DNA of 64,000 bases from Granulosicoccus antarcticus IMCC3135 (GTDB lineage Bacteria > Pseudomonadota > Gammaproteobacteria > Granulosicoccales > Granulosicoccaceae). Under the pieces are notes generated by a model. The model searched no databases. It had not been told where the DNA came from and saw only the letters and a list, made by a program, of their open reading frames with translations. The translations under genes and the position numbers were made by a program. How positions within the stretch are numbered: the first letter of the stretch is position 1; every line of letters begins with the position of its first letter. Location: NCBI RefSeq assembly GCF_002215215.1, contig NZ_CP018632.1, positions 5,762,501 to 5,826,500 of the forward strand. The letters are read 5' to 3'. Positions 55,250-64,000 of the stretch are shown here, piece by piece.

Positions 55250-57730
55250 TTAGTGGGTTCTAACTTCGCCTGCAGCCCCACCTTGCAAATCATCGCCGGA
55301 TACAGGATCGGCCAACTTCTCGCCATCTGGTCCTGGCGAACTTGCCAAAGCAACCGCAAGCACCTCATCTATCCACTGAACTGGACGTATATCGAGCCCT
55401 GATTTTATTTCATCTGGAATCTCGGATAAGTCTTTTTCATTTTCGATGGGAATCAGAACGGTATCGATCCCGCCACGCTGTGCTGCCAGAAGTTTTTCCT
55501 TGAGCCCACCGATAGGCAGAACCTCACCACGAAGCGTGATTTCACCTGTCATTGCAACGTTGGCCCTGACAGGAACATTTGTCAGGCACGATACGATAGC
55601 AGTACACATTCCTACTCCGGCACTCGGACCATCCTTCGGCGTGGCACCTTCAGGGACATGTAAGTGAATATCGAGCTTTTCATGAAAATCAGCATCGATT
55701 CCCAACGATTGAGCTCGGCTACGAACCACCATCATCGCGGCCTGTATGGATTCTTGCATGACCTCACCAAGTTGCCCGGTCGAACTCAACTTGCCTTTAC
55801 CCGGTACTACGGTTGATTCGATGGTCAGCAACTCGCCGCCAACAGAAGTCCATGCCAGACCCGTCACCTGCCCTACCTGATTTTCTTTCTCTGCACGGCC
55901 GTGACGGAAGCGAGCAACACCCAGATAATCGCCAATATTCTCGGCAGTCACTGAAACCAGCTTGTCCTTCGAACTCTGACCACCCTCTTTTTCGGCCAGT
56001 TCAAGCTCCATGACTTCGCGAACTACCTTACGACAGATCTTGGCAACTTCACGCTCCAGGTTCCGGACTCCTGCTTCGCGAGTGTAGCTGCGAATAATTG
56101 CCATTATTGCATCGTCACTGACCGTCAGCTCTGAAGCATCCAGCCCATTGTCTGTCATCTTGCGCGGCAGCAAATAACGCTCGGCGATATTCGCTTTCTC
56201 CATTTCCGTATAGCCCGGAATGCGGATAACCTCCATTCGGTCCAGTAATGGCTCGGGAATATTCATGGTATTTGCAGTTGCCACGAACATCACATCTGAC
56301 AGATCGTATTCCACCTCGAGATAATGATCGGTGAATGTGTGATTCTGCTCAGGATCAAGAACCTCCAGTAGTGCCGAAGAAGGATCGCCTCGAAAGTCCG
56401 TGGACATCTTGTCAATCTCATCCAGCAATATCAGCGGATTGCGGCGTTTGACCTTGGCCAGATTCTGAACGATCTTGCCCGGCATCGAACCGATATAGGT
56501 GCGACGATGACCACGTATCTCGGCCTCGTCTCGCACGCCACCCAGCGCCATTCTGCTAAACCTGCGACCCGTTGCCGCGGCGATGGATTTTCCTAACGAG
56601 GTTTTACCAACCCCAGGTGGTCCAACAAGGCAAAGGATCGGACCTTTTGCGTGACCTACGCGTTTTTGTACAGCAAGATATTCAAGGATGCGTTCCTTGA
56701 CCTTCTCCAGACCGTAGTGATCATGCTCAAGTGTTTCTTCCGCCTGCTTCAGCGTATTCTTGAGTTTGGATTTCTTTTTCCACGGAAGGCTGACAAGCGT
56801 ATCTATATAGTTACGCACCACTGTCGCTTCGGCCGACATGGGTGACATCATTTTCAACTTGTTGAGTTCGGCAGTCGCCTTCTTGCGAGCTTCCTTGGAT
56901 AGTCCACCCTTGGCAATCTTGCGTGCCAGCTCTTCTGTTTCATTGGGAACCTCATCCATCTCTCCCAATTCTTTCTGAATGGCCTTCATCTGCTCATTCA
57001 GATAGTACTCGCGCTGACTTTTCTCCATTTGCTGTTTGACACGTCCGCGAATACGCTTTTCCACCTGCAGCATATCCAACTCGGATTCCATCAATTTCAG
57101 TAGGTGCTCCAGGCGTTCGCCCGGATCAAACAATTCGAGAATGGTCTGTTTTTCTTCAACTCGCAAAGACATCTGCGCAGCAATCATGTCCGCCAGACGA
57201 TCAGCATCATCAACACCGGTCAAGGAGCTGAGTATTTCGGGTGGCACTTTCTTGTTCATCTTGACGTACTGGTCGAACATATTGGTCACCGAACGTACCA
57301 GCACATCCAGTTCCTTGCCTTCCAGCTTGTCGCTCTCTTCTGCTTCGACAGCTTCAGGAAAGCTGTAATTAGCCAGAAAATAGCCTTTTTCGGCAGTACT
57401 GACATTATCAATCAATGCTCGCTGCCCGCCCTCAACCAATACCTTGATAGTGCCATCAGGTAATTTGAGAAGTTGCAGAATAGTTGCAATGGTACCCACG
57501 CGATGAATATCTGCATCTCCGGGCTCATCCACAGCGGCACTGGTTTGCGCTGCCAGCATGATGCGTTTGTCTGAAGACATGGCAGCATCAAGCGCATCAA
57601 TCGACTTTTCTCGACCGACGAACAGGGGGATAACCATGTGCGGATACACCACTACATCACGCAATGGTAAAACCGGCAGTTGTGCAGACTGCTCGATTGG
57701 TAGTTCATTAAGGACTTCTTGATCAGTCAC
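55250..57730 (-). CDS. lon: ATP-dependent protease Lon
   Basis: Hexameric AAA+ serine protease degrading misfolded and regulatory proteins. An N-terminal substrate domain starts [23 protein letters not shown]. Walker A is GPPGVGKT (about 370-377). The protease domain has the Ser of [10 protein letters not shown] and Lys of [10 protein letters not shown] forming the Ser-Lys dyad. The frame opens at 57781, but that start has no ribosome site; GTG 57730 has AAGGAG upstream and begins at the VTDQEVL segment (826 residues). It has a C-terminal extension of about 30 residues rich in Gly/Asp. clpX lies upstream and hupB downstream, the conserved order. Confidence 0.97.
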   Translation of the reverse strand: MTDQEVLNELPIEQSAQLPVLPLRDVVVYPHMVIPLFVGREKSIDALDAAMSSDKRIMLAAQTSAAVDEPGDADIHRVGTIATILQLLKLPDGTIKVLVEGGQRALIDNVSTAEKGYFLANYSFPEAVEAEESDKLEGKELDVLVRSVTNMFDQYVKMNKKVPPEILSSLTGVDDADRLADMIAAQMSLRVEEKQTILELFDPGERLEHLLKLMESELDMLQVEKRIRGRVKQQMEKSQREYYLNEQMKAIQKELGEMDEVPNETEELARKIAKGGLSKEARKKATAELNKLKMMSPMSAEATVVRNYIDTLVSLPWKKKSKLKNTLKQAEETLEHDHYGLEKVKERILEYLAVQKRVGHAKGPILCLVGPPGVGKTSLGKSIAAATGRRFSRMALGGVRDEAEIRGHRRTYIGSMPGKIVQNLAKVKRRNPLILLDEIDKMSTDFRGDPSSALLEVLDPEQNHTFTDHYLEVEYDLSDVMFVATANTMNIPEPLLDRMEVIRIPGYTEMEKANIAERYLLPRKMTDNGLDASELTVSDDAIMAIIRSYTREAGVRNLEREVAKICRKVVREVMELELAEKEGGQSSKDKLVSVTAENIGDYLGVARFRHGRAEKENQVGQVTGLAWTSVGGELLTIESTVVPGKGKLSSTGQLGEVMQESIQAAMMVVRSRAQSLGIDADFHEKLDIHLHVPEGATPKDGPSAGVGMCTAIVSCLTNVPVRANVAMTGEITLRGEVLPIGGLKEKLLAAQRGGIDTVLIPIENEKDLSEIPDEIKSGLDIRPVQWIDEVLAVALASSPGPDGEKLADPVSGDDLQGGAAGEVRTH

Positions 57731-57901
57731 GGTGCTGAGCTCTCCTTGTGTGAGGCTGACTTGTTTAAGTCGAGCATACACGACAAGGTGAGACTCACTT
57801 TGGAAAATTCAAGCACGTAACCCGCACTCGAAGGCCATTCTCAGCCGTATTTTCACTAATCAACGCAAGGTCAGCTCCTCAATGGACATCAAATTCCAGA
57901 C

Positions 57902-57934
57902 AAAAAAAACCGGCTACTGAGAGCCGGCTTTTTT
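57902..57934 (-). terminator. Terminator after clpX
   Basis: CCGGCT (57910-57915) and AGCCGG (57922-57927) form a 6-base GC stem, with eight A residues on the left (U run on the minus strand) and a T run on the right, so it may work in both directions. It ends tig-clpP-clpX transcripts before lon. Confidence 0.85.
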
Positions 57935-58002
57935 GTTGCTCAGGAACCCCTGAACTGTACTCACATGGGAATATCAAATCCCTGCGAGCCTCTGACTCAC
58001 AA

Positions 58003-59298
58003 TCAATCGTCAGAAGCTGCCCGTTTATACATTTCTTCTTCCATTACCTTTTCCTGACCTTCCAGCAAAAGATATGGCTTGGCTTCGCCACGAACCACGG
58101 CCGCATCCAGAATCACTTTCTTGACGTTCTCGATACGAGGTAGTTCGTACATGGTATCGAGCAGCACGTTTTCCAGAATAGTTCGCAGACCACGAGCACC
58201 AGTCTTGCGTTCCAACGTATTCTTCGCAACTTCGTAGAGTGCATCCTTACGGAATTCGATATCGACCTCTTCCATAGCCAGCAATTTTTGATACTGCTTG
58301 GTGATGGCATTCTTTGGTTCTACCAGAATTCTCACCAGGGCTTCCTCGTCCAGCTCTTCCAGAGTCGCAACAACCGGCAAACGGCCGACAAATTCTGGAA
58401 TCAAACCGAAACTGATCAGATCCTGAGCTTCACAATCCATCAGCAATTTACCAATATGATCGTGTCCTTCTTTTGATTTGACCTCGGCAGCAAAGCCTAT
58501 TCCACCTTTGTCACTTCGCTTCTGTATGATTTTTTCCAGGCCAGCAAATGCACCACCACAGATAAACAGAATGTTCGAAGTATCGACTTGCAGGAATTCC
58601 TGCTGAGGATGCTTGCGGCCACCTTGAGGCGGAACCGAAGCAATTGTGCCCTCGATCAGCTTCAATAGTGCTTGCTGCACACCTTCACCCGAGACATCAC
58701 GTGTTATTGATGGATTATCGGATTTTCTGGAAATCTTGTCGATTTCATCAATGTAAACAATACCCGTCTGCGCCTTCTCAACATCGTAGTCGCATTTCTG
58801 CAGCAGTTTCTGAATGATGTTCTCGACGTCCTCACCCACATAACCAGCTTCGGTCAACGTAGTTGCATCGGCGATCGTGAAAGGTACATTCAAAGTACGA
58901 GCTAACGTCTCTGCCAGCAAGGTCTTGCCTGAGCCTGTAGGGCCTATCAGCAATATGTTACTTTTCGACAGTTCAACGTCGCCTTTCTTGTCTTTATACT
59001 CAAGTCGCTTGTAATGGTTGTACACCGCAACCGAGAGAATTTTCTTGGCCTTGGCTTGACCGATTACATATTGATCCAGCAATTCGTTGATTTCGTGCGG
59101 CTTCGGAAGTGAACTTTCTTCGTCACTAGCCTGTTCCTGCATCTCCTCAGTAATGATGTCATTACAAAGATCAACGCATTCGTCGCAGATAAAAACTGAC
59201 GGTCCTGCAATCAGCTTGCGAACTTCATGCTGGCTCTTGCCACAAAACGAGCAGTAGAGCAGCTTGCCGTCGTCTTTCTTATCTTCCTGGTCACTCAT
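58003..59298 (-). CDS. clpX: ClpX, ATPase subunit of the ClpXP protease
   Basis: AAA+ unfoldase feeding ClpP; it also degrades RpoS and ssrA-tagged proteins. An N-terminal zinc-binding domain ([30 protein letters not shown]) leads to the AAA core with Walker A GPTGSGKT, Walker [11 protein letters not shown] and the pore loop and sensor-2 region ([11 protein letters not shown]). The frame extends to 59421, but MSDQEDKK at 59298 is the standard start (431 residues). It follows clpP in the usual order. Confidence 0.97.
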   Translation of the reverse strand: MSDQEDKKDDGKLLYCSFCGKSQHEVRKLIAGPSVFICDECVDLCNDIITEEMQEQASDEESSLPKPHEINELLDQYVIGQAKAKKILSVAVYNHYKRLEYKDKKGDVELSKSNILLIGPTGSGKTLLAETLARTLNVPFTIADATTLTEAGYVGEDVENIIQKLLQKCDYDVEKAQTGIVYIDEIDKISRKSDNPSITRDVSGEGVQQALLKLIEGTIASVPPQGGRKHPQQEFLQVDTSNILFICGGAFAGLEKIIQKRSDKGGIGFAAEVKSKEGHDHIGKLLMDCEAQDLISFGLIPEFVGRLPVVATLEELDEEALVRILVEPKNAITKQYQKLLAMEEVDIEFRKDALYEVAKNTLERKTGARGLRTILENVLLDTMYELPRIENVKKVILDAAVVRGEAKPYLLLEGQEKVMEEEMYKRAASDD

Positions 59299-59462
59299 GT
59301 TTTTACAAACCTCTGGCTTCGCACCACATTGCCGTGTTTCCCCTGAACATACAAGCAAGAAACGGTTGCCTTGATCAGGGTTGTTGTGCAGATCACAATG
59401 GCGACTCGTTAGAGTCGCCATTTGAGATCTCGTTCAAGTTTACGCCGGACTGGGTGCTCCGG

Positions 59463-60194
59463 CTAGCTCTTAGTAGTCGGAGTATCCCCGCTAGAGGTAA
59501 CACTGACTTCTTCTTCACGTGATTTGACAATACGATCAACCAATCCGTAGCTAACTGCATCTTCAGCGGTCAAAAAATTGTCACGCTCTGTATCGCTCGT
59601 CACTTTTTCCACGGTCTGGCCTGTATGAAGAGCCATCAATTTGTTCATCTTGGCTTTTATCGACAGAATTTCTCGCGCATGAATGTCGATATCCGTGGCC
59701 TGCCCCTGAAATCCGGCAGAAGGCTGGTGAATCATCACGCGAGAGTTCGGTAGAACAAAGCGTTTGCCAGCCTGACCTGCCGTCAGTAGAAAGGCACCCA
59801 TGCTGGCAGCCTGACCGATGCAAAGCGTACTGACATTTGGCTTGATGAACTGCATGGTGTCGTAAATAGCCATACCAGCAGTCACCGAGCCGCCCGGAGA
59901 ATTGATGTAGAGAGAAATATCCTTGTCAGGGTTATCCGACTCGAGAAACAACAGCTGCGCCACGATAAGGTTAGCCATGTAATCTTCAACCTGGCCAACC
60001 AGAAAAATGACACGTTCCTTTAGTAGACGTGAGTAGATGTCATAGGATCGTTCACCCCGTGACGACTGCTCCACAACCATCGGAACCAGCCCACCGGCAG
60101 CGCTCGGGCTGGCAGGCGCGCCTGATGCCGGAGCTGCAAAGCCGTTGTTACCAGTCAGTGAGCCGTTGAAACCCCAAGTAGGACCTGAATTCAT
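59463..60194 (-). CDS. clpP: ClpP protease subunit
   Basis: Tetradecameric serine protease. The catalytic Ser is in GQAASMGAF, His in MIHQPSAG and Asp in a following segment (GLVDRIV region). The N-terminus ([13 protein letters not shown]) adds about 36 Gly/Ala/Pro-rich residues before the usual [30 protein letters not shown], longer than the E. coli propeptide; the extra part is probably removed. The length is 243 residues. Its start is two bases past the tig stop, so the two are cotranscribed. Confidence 0.97.
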   Translation of the reverse strand: MNSGPTWGFNGSLTGNNGFAAPASGAPASPSAAGGLVPMVVEQSSRGERSYDIYSRLLKERVIFLVGQVEDYMANLIVAQLLFLESDNPDKDISLYINSPGGSVTAGMAIYDTMQFIKPNVSTLCIGQAASMGAFLLTAGQAGKRFVLPNSRVMIHQPSAGFQGQATDIDIHAREILSIKAKMNKLMALHTGQTVEKVTSDTERDNFLTAEDAVSYGLVDRIVKSREEEVSVTSSGDTPTTKS

Positions 60195-60196
60195 CG

Positions 60197-61534
60197 TTAG
60201 CTATTCTCGCTATCTGCCGGAGCCTCAGGCGCCGGCGGGTTCATGATGTCTTTGAATGTAGTTGGTTCATCAACAACTGTTGCGGCCTCAAGAACTGCAG
60301 CTGTAACTGCTTCTTCAAGTACCAGGCCTTCAATGTTCTTCAACATTTCCTGATTGCCGTAATAGTAGTCTATGACTTGTTGGGGATCCTGATAGGAAGA
60401 TGCAAGCTGTTCGACCTGTTCTCTTACTGCAGCAGCATCGGCCTTGATCTCTTTCTGCTGGATAATTTCACCCACAACCAGTCCAAGCTGCACTCGGCGA
60501 GTTGCCTGTTCGGTAAATAGTTCGTCAGCCAGCATAGAAGAATCAGACTCCGCTGGCATTTGTTGCATAAGTTGTTCCCGCTGGCGTTTGATCTCTTCAG
60601 AAACCAGTGCACTGGGCACATCAATAGGATTTAATTCGACCAATCCGTCCATAACCTGAGTCTTCACCTGGTTATCGATGCGTTGCTTGAGCTCACGCTC
60701 CATATTCTTCTGGATATCAGCACGCAGGCTTTCAACCGTGCCATCTTCAATACCAAAGCTCTTGATCAGCTCTTCATTGAACTCAGGCAATTGTGATTCC
60801 TTGACTTCGTGAACCGTAATATCGAATTCGGTTTCCTTGCCAGCGAGATGATCAGCCTGGTATTCCTCCGGGAAGGTTACCTGGATGGTTTTTTCGTCGC
60901 CCGCCTTCAAACCGATCAGTTGGGATTCGAATCCTGGAATCATTGCATTGGAGCCCAGAACCAGAGGAGCCTTGTCGGCTTTGCCGCCAGGGAACTCTTC
61001 ACCGTCGATACGTCCGACGAAGTCAATGACGATCTGATCGCCATCAGCAGATTCACGCTCTACAGCTACATATTCAGTGCGCTGCTTGCGAAGATTCTCG
61101 AGCATCTCTTCGATATCTGACTCTTCGATGCTAACAACAGGGCGATTGACCTTGATGCCATCATTAAAGACAGGCTCGAACTCTGGATAAACTTCAAATG
61201 TCGCAATAAAGCTGAATCCAGCTTCATTGTCGGCACCTTCAGCAGGAGGTGCAGGAACGATATCCGGCTGTCCCGCCGGACGCAGCTTTTCTTGCTGCAC
61301 TGCATCGAAGTACGAACGATTGATCAATGAGCCCAGAACTTCACTACGAACCTGAGGCTCGTAACGCTTCTTGACAACATTGAAGGGTACCTTGCCCGGG
61401 CGAAAACCATTAATACGTGTGGTTTTGCTCAGACTTTGGAGTCTCTCCAGCACTGCGCTGTCGATGTCCTCTGAAGGCAACGCCACGGTCATGCGACGCT
61501 CAAGGCCTTGGGTGGTTTCAACGGATACTTGCAT
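60197..61534 (-). CDS. tig: Trigger factor
   Basis: Ribosome-bound chaperone with a PPIase domain. The N-terminal ribosome-binding signature is GFRPGKVP with [20 protein letters not shown] (about 45-73), the FKBP-like domain contains [19 protein letters not shown] (around 165-183), and an all-alpha C-terminal domain closes the chain. The length of 445 residues is standard. GAGG is five bases before the ATG. It follows the Pro-Arg-His-Leu tRNA genes and precedes clpP, as in Pseudomonas. Confidence 0.97.
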   Translation of the reverse strand: MQVSVETTQGLERRMTVALPSEDIDSAVLERLQSLSKTTRINGFRPGKVPFNVVKKRYEPQVRSEVLGSLINRSYFDAVQQEKLRPAGQPDIVPAPPAEGADNEAGFSFIATFEVYPEFEPVFNDGIKVNRPVVSIEESDIEEMLENLRKQRTEYVAVERESADGDQIVIDFVGRIDGEEFPGGKADKAPLVLGSNAMIPGFESQLIGLKAGDEKTIQVTFPEEYQADHLAGKETEFDITVHEVKESQLPEFNEELIKSFGIEDGTVESLRADIQKNMERELKQRIDNQVKTQVMDGLVELNPIDVPSALVSEEIKRQREQLMQQMPAESDSSMLADELFTEQATRRVQLGLVVGEIIQQKEIKADAAAVREQVEQLASSYQDPQQVIDYYYGNQEMLKNIEGLVLEEAVTAAVLEAATVVDEPTTFKDIMNPPAPEAPADSENS

Positions 61535-61614
61535 GCTTGCCTCTAGTGACCACCGATTGAGTGCCGCGGCCGCTCACGAGCCGATCATGGCCTGTCATCC
61601 GAAGGTCAGGTGAT

Positions 61615-61630
61615 GTGTCGCGCACGACAC
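61615..61630. other. Short perfect hairpin between tRNA-Leu and tig
   Basis: GTGTCG (61615-61620) and CGACAC (61625-61630) form a 6-base stem with loop CGCA, 6 bases beyond the 3' end of tRNA-Leu. No T run follows on the minus strand, so it may help 3' processing of the tRNA precursor or be a weak terminator. Confidence 0.3.
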
Positions 61631-61636
61631 GATATC

Positions 61637-61720
<84 letters not shown>

Positions 61721-61853
61721 AGAGTATTACTGTCAGCCGCTAATTATAGCGAAAAACACGGCTTGGATGCCGATACGTTACGCCCTAATATCAAATTAGT
61801 TGGTAACATCGTCCATAAATCCAGACAAGTTGAGGCACTTTGATATAAAAGGG

Positions 61854-61929
61854 TGGGGTGAACGACGGGATTTGAACCCGCGACCACAGGAATCACAATC
61901 CTGCGCTCTACCAACTGAGCTACGCTCAC
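61854..61929 (-). tRNA. tRNA-His (anticodon GTG)
   Basis: Cloverleaf with acceptor GTGAGCG/CGTTCAC and an additional C before CCA that would pair with an encoded G at position -1 (61930), the identity element of tRNA-His. Anticodon loop TTGTGAT. CCA is encoded. Confidence 0.95.
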
Positions 61930-61990
61930 CACAATTACTACCAAATCGTCGTTACAACTAGACTTCAGCTACACGGCCGACAGGCGTTAA

Positions 61991-62067
61991 TGGTGCGCCC
62001 GGCAGGATTCGAACCTGCTACCCTCGGCTTAGAAGGCCGATGCTCTATCCACATGAGCTACGGGCGC
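61991..62067 (-). tRNA. tRNA-Arg (anticodon TCT)
   Basis: Cloverleaf with acceptor GCGCCCG/CGGGCGC, anticodon stem CGGCC... loop CTTCTAA with TCT, T loop GGTTCGAATCC, and an encoded CCA. Reads AGA/AGG; together with tRNA-Arg(CCT) at 24076 the window holds two AGR-reading tRNAs. Confidence 0.95.
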
Positions 62068-62105
62068 TCTGCCGATAATCGGGCCGATAACTGAACGAAT
62101 AAAAG

Positions 62106-62182
62106 TGGTCGGGGCAGCAGGATTCGAACCTACGACCCTCTGCTCCCAAAGCAGATGCGCTACCAGGCTGCGCCATACCCCG
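62106..62182 (-). tRNA. tRNA-Pro (anticodon TGG)
   Basis: Cloverleaf with acceptor CGGGGTA-type 5' strand and GCCCCG 3' strand, anticodon loop TTTGGGA with TGG, T loop GGTTCGAATCC and an encoded CCA. First gene of the Pro-Arg-His-Leu run, 18 bases behind the predicted transcription start. Confidence 0.95.
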
Positions 62183-62206
62183 AACTGCTACTCATCCAGC
62201 CGCATA

Positions 62207-62235
62207 ATGATAACCATAGACTTAGCAATAGTCAA
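62207..62235 (-). promoter_or_regulatory. Sigma70 promoter of the Pro-Arg-His-Leu tRNA operon
   Basis: On the minus strand TTGACT (62235-62230) and TATCAT (62212-62207) are spaced by exactly 17 bases, followed by a GC-rich discriminator (GCGGC). It lies about 25 bases before tRNA-Pro. The discriminator type suggests growth-rate or stringent control. Confidence 0.8.
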
Positions 62236-62336
62236 CCTCTGCACGAGAAGTTTGTTCATTATTTTTGAAATAAATCACATTGCCTCCCCTTACCCATCCT
62301 GACCTACCCTTCTATAGCGCACTCCTTGATCCCTGT

Positions 62337-62481
62337 TTAGTCGATCTCATGCCGCCAAGTCATCTGAATAGATTCCAGAATACCTTCCTTCGACTTTTCC
62401 GGATCATCGTCAAAACCCTCGCGAGCCACTATCCAGGTGCGCATATCAGTAAGTGAATCGGACAGACAGCGGACCAACATC
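62337..62481 (-). pseudogene. iscX: iscX remnant with frameshift
   Basis: Reading leftwards from 62444 a 35-codon stretch reads MRTWIVAREGFDDDP, then ends ILESIQMTW...EID and TAA (62339-62337), matching the C-terminal half of IscX, the small acidic partner of IscS. Immediately before it, in another frame (62481-62452), the codons read DVGPLSVRFT, the family's preceding segment. Four extra bases (62451-62448, within ACTTACT) separate the two; removing them gives VRFTDMRTW, the IscX signature. A TGA precedes DVGP and the N-terminal 20 codons are not recognisable. It lies just behind iscS. A sequencing error could explain the shift, but not the missing N-terminus. Confidence 0.75.
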
Positions 62482-62593
62482 ACTTCAAATACTACGTGGC
62501 ATCTTCGGTGATGCCCAGATCATTGATCTTGATCTGGAGACGTATGACACCACTACAAACTCAACGACACCGGGCACCTCATCACACGGCCTT

Positions 62594-63817
62594 CTAGTGA
62601 GCTGTCCACTGAATGGAAGCCGGGTCGACTCCGTCTTTGTGCATATCCCATAAAGGTGACAAGTCACGCAGTGACTCTACCGCTTCACGTGTCTTGGCGA
62701 TTGTAAAATCTATCTCTTCTACAGTTGTGTAACGACCGATCGTGAATCGGATGGAGCTATGTGCCAGCTCATCGTTTCGACCAATGGCACGTAAGACATA
62801 GGAAGGCTCCAGACTGGCACTGTCACAGGCAGATCCACTGGAAACCGCGATATCCTTCATTGACAGGATCAGGCTTTCACCTTCCACGAAAGCAAAGCTG
62901 ATGTTCAGGTTGCCCGGAATACGCTGCTCCAGATCACCATTCAGGTAGATCTCTTCCATATCAGCAACACCGTTCCACAAGCGATCCCGAAGTTCTTTCA
63001 AACGCTTGCTTTCCTCTTCCATCTCTTCGTGAGCGATACGGAAGGCCTCACCCATGCCAACGATCTGGTGAGTGGGCAACGTGCCCGAACGCATTCCTCG
63101 CTCATGCCCACCACCGTGCATCTGGGCCTCCAGACGTACCCGTGGCTTGCGACGGACATACAGTGCGCCAATGCCTTTGGGACCATAAACCTTGTGAGCA
63201 CTGAGGGACAGCAGGTCTACATTCATTTCTTCGACATCAATCTTAACCTTACCCGGGCTTTGGGCAGCGTCCACATGCAGGAGGATTCCTCGCTCACGCG
63301 TGATCGCACCAATGGCAGCGATATCCTGAATCACACCGATTTCATTGTTGACATGCATAACGGAAACTACCGTCGTGTCATTACGCAATGCTGCCTTGAA
63401 CACGTCCAGATCCAACAGGCCGTTTTCTAACGGATCAAGGTAGGTGATCTCAAAACCTTCGCGCTCCAATTGACGACAGGTATCAAGAACTGCCTTGTGC
63501 TCTGTCTTGACAGTCACTATGTGCTTGCCTTTCTTCACATTGAAGTGGGCAGCACCCTTTATTGCCAGATTGTTTGATTCGGTTGCACCGGATGTCCAGA
63601 CAATTTCCTTGCTGTTGGCGTTCAGCAGGCTGGCAACATTGTCGCGGGCTTGCTCTACCAGCTCGTGAGCTTGCCGCCCAATAGGGTGAGAACGTGAAGC
63701 AGGGTTACCAAAAAACCCCTGCCTGGTCAAACACCGACCCATTTTTTCTGCAACTCGCTCGTCCACGGGAGTCGTGGCCGAATAGTCCATATAGATTGGT
63801 AGGTGTAAAGAACTCAC
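62594..63817 (-). CDS. iscS: Cysteine desulfurase IscS
   Basis: PLP enzyme that takes sulfur from cysteine for Fe-S cluster and thiolated tRNA synthesis. The PLP lysine is in [12 protein letters not shown], the active-site Cys in [17 protein letters not shown], and the C-terminal segment [19 protein letters not shown] matches enteric IscS. The length is 407 residues from GTG 63817 (GAGG eight bases upstream). iscU, iscA, hscBA and fdx do not follow; instead an iscX fragment does. iscR is not recognised upstream. A 14-base palindrome lies 46 bases upstream. Confidence 0.96.
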   Translation of the reverse strand: MSSLHLPIYMDYSATTPVDERVAEKMGRCLTRQGFFGNPASRSHPIGRQAHELVEQARDNVASLLNANSKEIVWTSGATESNNLAIKGAAHFNVKKGKHIVTVKTEHKAVLDTCRQLEREGFEITYLDPLENGLLDLDVFKAALRNDTTVVSVMHVNNEIGVIQDIAAIGAITRERGILLHVDAAQSPGKVKIDVEEMNVDLLSLSAHKVYGPKGIGALYVRRKPRVRLEAQMHGGGHERGMRSGTLPTHQIVGMGEAFRIAHEEMEEESKRLKELRDRLWNGVADMEEIYLNGDLEQRIPGNLNISFAFVEGESLILSMKDIAVSSGSACDSASLEPSYVLRAIGRNDELAHSSIRFTIGRYTTVEEIDFTIAKTREAVESLRDLSPLWDMHKDGVDPASIQWTAH

Positions 63818-63862
63818 TGTGCAAGCCTCAAAAATGTTCGTTGATTTGCCGGCTTGTGCCGC

Positions 63863-63876
63863 CCTGAATATTCAGG
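63863..63876. promoter_or_regulatory. 14-base palindrome upstream of iscS
   Basis: CCTGAATATTCAGG is a perfect palindrome 46 bases before the iscS start codon, in the gap after the preceding gene. The position suits an operator. It does not fit the type 2 IscR consensus, in which the outer CC and GG are about 13 bases apart (10 here). Confidence 0.4.
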
Positions 63877-63948
63877 ATTTCAAACTACTGCATCATCACC
63901 CACTCGTACGAAGCAAGCCAAGCACACTGATCCTCTATCGCATCATTA

Positions 63949-64000
63949 TTATGCGTAGGGACGCTGCACCATGACCTTGTCTTCGCGCAGCGATACACCT
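63949..64000 (-). CDS. C-terminal 16 codons of an unidentified gene
   Basis: A frame entering from the right edge reads GVSLREDKVMVQRPYA and stops at TAA 63951-63949. Same strand as iscS, 131 bases upstream of it. The fragment is too short to name; an isc/suf regulator or assembly gene would be usual in this place but nothing supports that. Confidence 0.4.
   Translation of the reverse strand, partial: GVSLREDKVMVQRPYA

Noticed and set aside
57782-57850. CTTGAA element before lon as a heat-shock sigma32 promoter
   Set aside because: A CCCCAT-type -10 at the right distance is missing.
61744-61944. Minus-strand frame of 66 codons containing SVAQLVERRIVIPVVAGSNPV
   Set aside because: It lies over tRNA-His; such peptides are a well-known false product of tRNA genes.
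62105-62302. Plus-strand frame of 65 codons starting [16 protein letters not shown]
   Set aside because: It is the antisense of tRNA-Pro, a common mis-annotated peptide.
62453-62667. Overlapping frames of 60-66 codons on both strands between iscX and iscS
   Set aside because: They overlap the end of iscS or the iscX remnant and have no recognisable family or ribosome site.

Overview
This is chromosomal DNA of a gammaproteobacterium, and almost all of it is core genome. The evidence is the classical order pyrH-frr-uppS-cdsA-dxr-rseP-bamA-skp-lpxD-fabZ-lpxA next to rpsB-tsf, the surE-pcm-nlpD-rpoS group, and the tig-clpP-clpX-lon-hupB-ppiD group with tRNA genes inserted. RpoS, LolA, BamA, a lipid A pathway, CobT/CobS and an IscS closely resembling the enterobacterial protein all fit. 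The base composition is moderate. A marine Chromatiales/Granulosicoccus-like lineage is a guess from overall character and was not tested.

Layout. 1-1.9 kb (minus): a cut-off hypothetical gene, a small unknown gene, a DUF427 gene and lexA. 2.0-3.9 kb (plus): a double-cupin protein and queG. 3.9-9.8 kb (minus): a GNAT acetyltransferase, rarA, lolA and ftsK. 9.9-13.0 kb (plus): trxB, a large GNAT-fold protein and aat. 13.0-15.6 kb (minus): hom-thrC. 16.2-19.8 kb (minus): surE-pcm-nlpD-rpoS. 20.9-24.0 kb (minus): a PilZ gene followed by cobT-cobS-cobC. 24.1-31.3 kb is the most accessory-looking part: tRNA-Arg, an M42 peptidase, an EamA permease, a GH20 beta-hexosaminidase lipoprotein and an astacin protease carrying signals at both ends. 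lpxB (plus) then converges on the minus-strand envelope cluster (32.6-41.9 kb), which is preceded by frr, pyrH, tsf and rpsB (42.0-45.5 kb). 45.7-51.2 kb (plus): map, glnD, dapE and fabI. 51.3-61.5 kb: mscL, a DUF2470 protein, ppiD, tRNA-Asp, tRNA-Val, hupB, lon, clpX, clpP and tig. 61.6-62.2 kb: a Pro-Arg-His-Leu tRNA operon with a clear sigma70 promoter. 62.3-63.8 kb: a frameshifted iscX remnant behind iscS, then the last codons of an unidentified gene.

Functionally the window covers protein quality control (trigger factor, ClpXP, Lon, PpiD, Skp, BamA, RseP), envelope synthesis (LpxA/B/D, FabZ, FabI, CdsA, UppS, Dxr, LolA), translation (EF-Ts, S2, RRF, Map, tRNAs), stress regulation (LexA, RpoS) and late cobalamin assembly.

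I found no phage, insertion sequence, CRISPR array or defence island, and no candidate for a wholly new multi-gene system. The observations most worth checking are the broken iscX beside iscS, the inverted lpxB, the doubly anchored astacin, the unusual inverted repeat in the lexA leader, and several strong hairpins in leaders and between cistrons.
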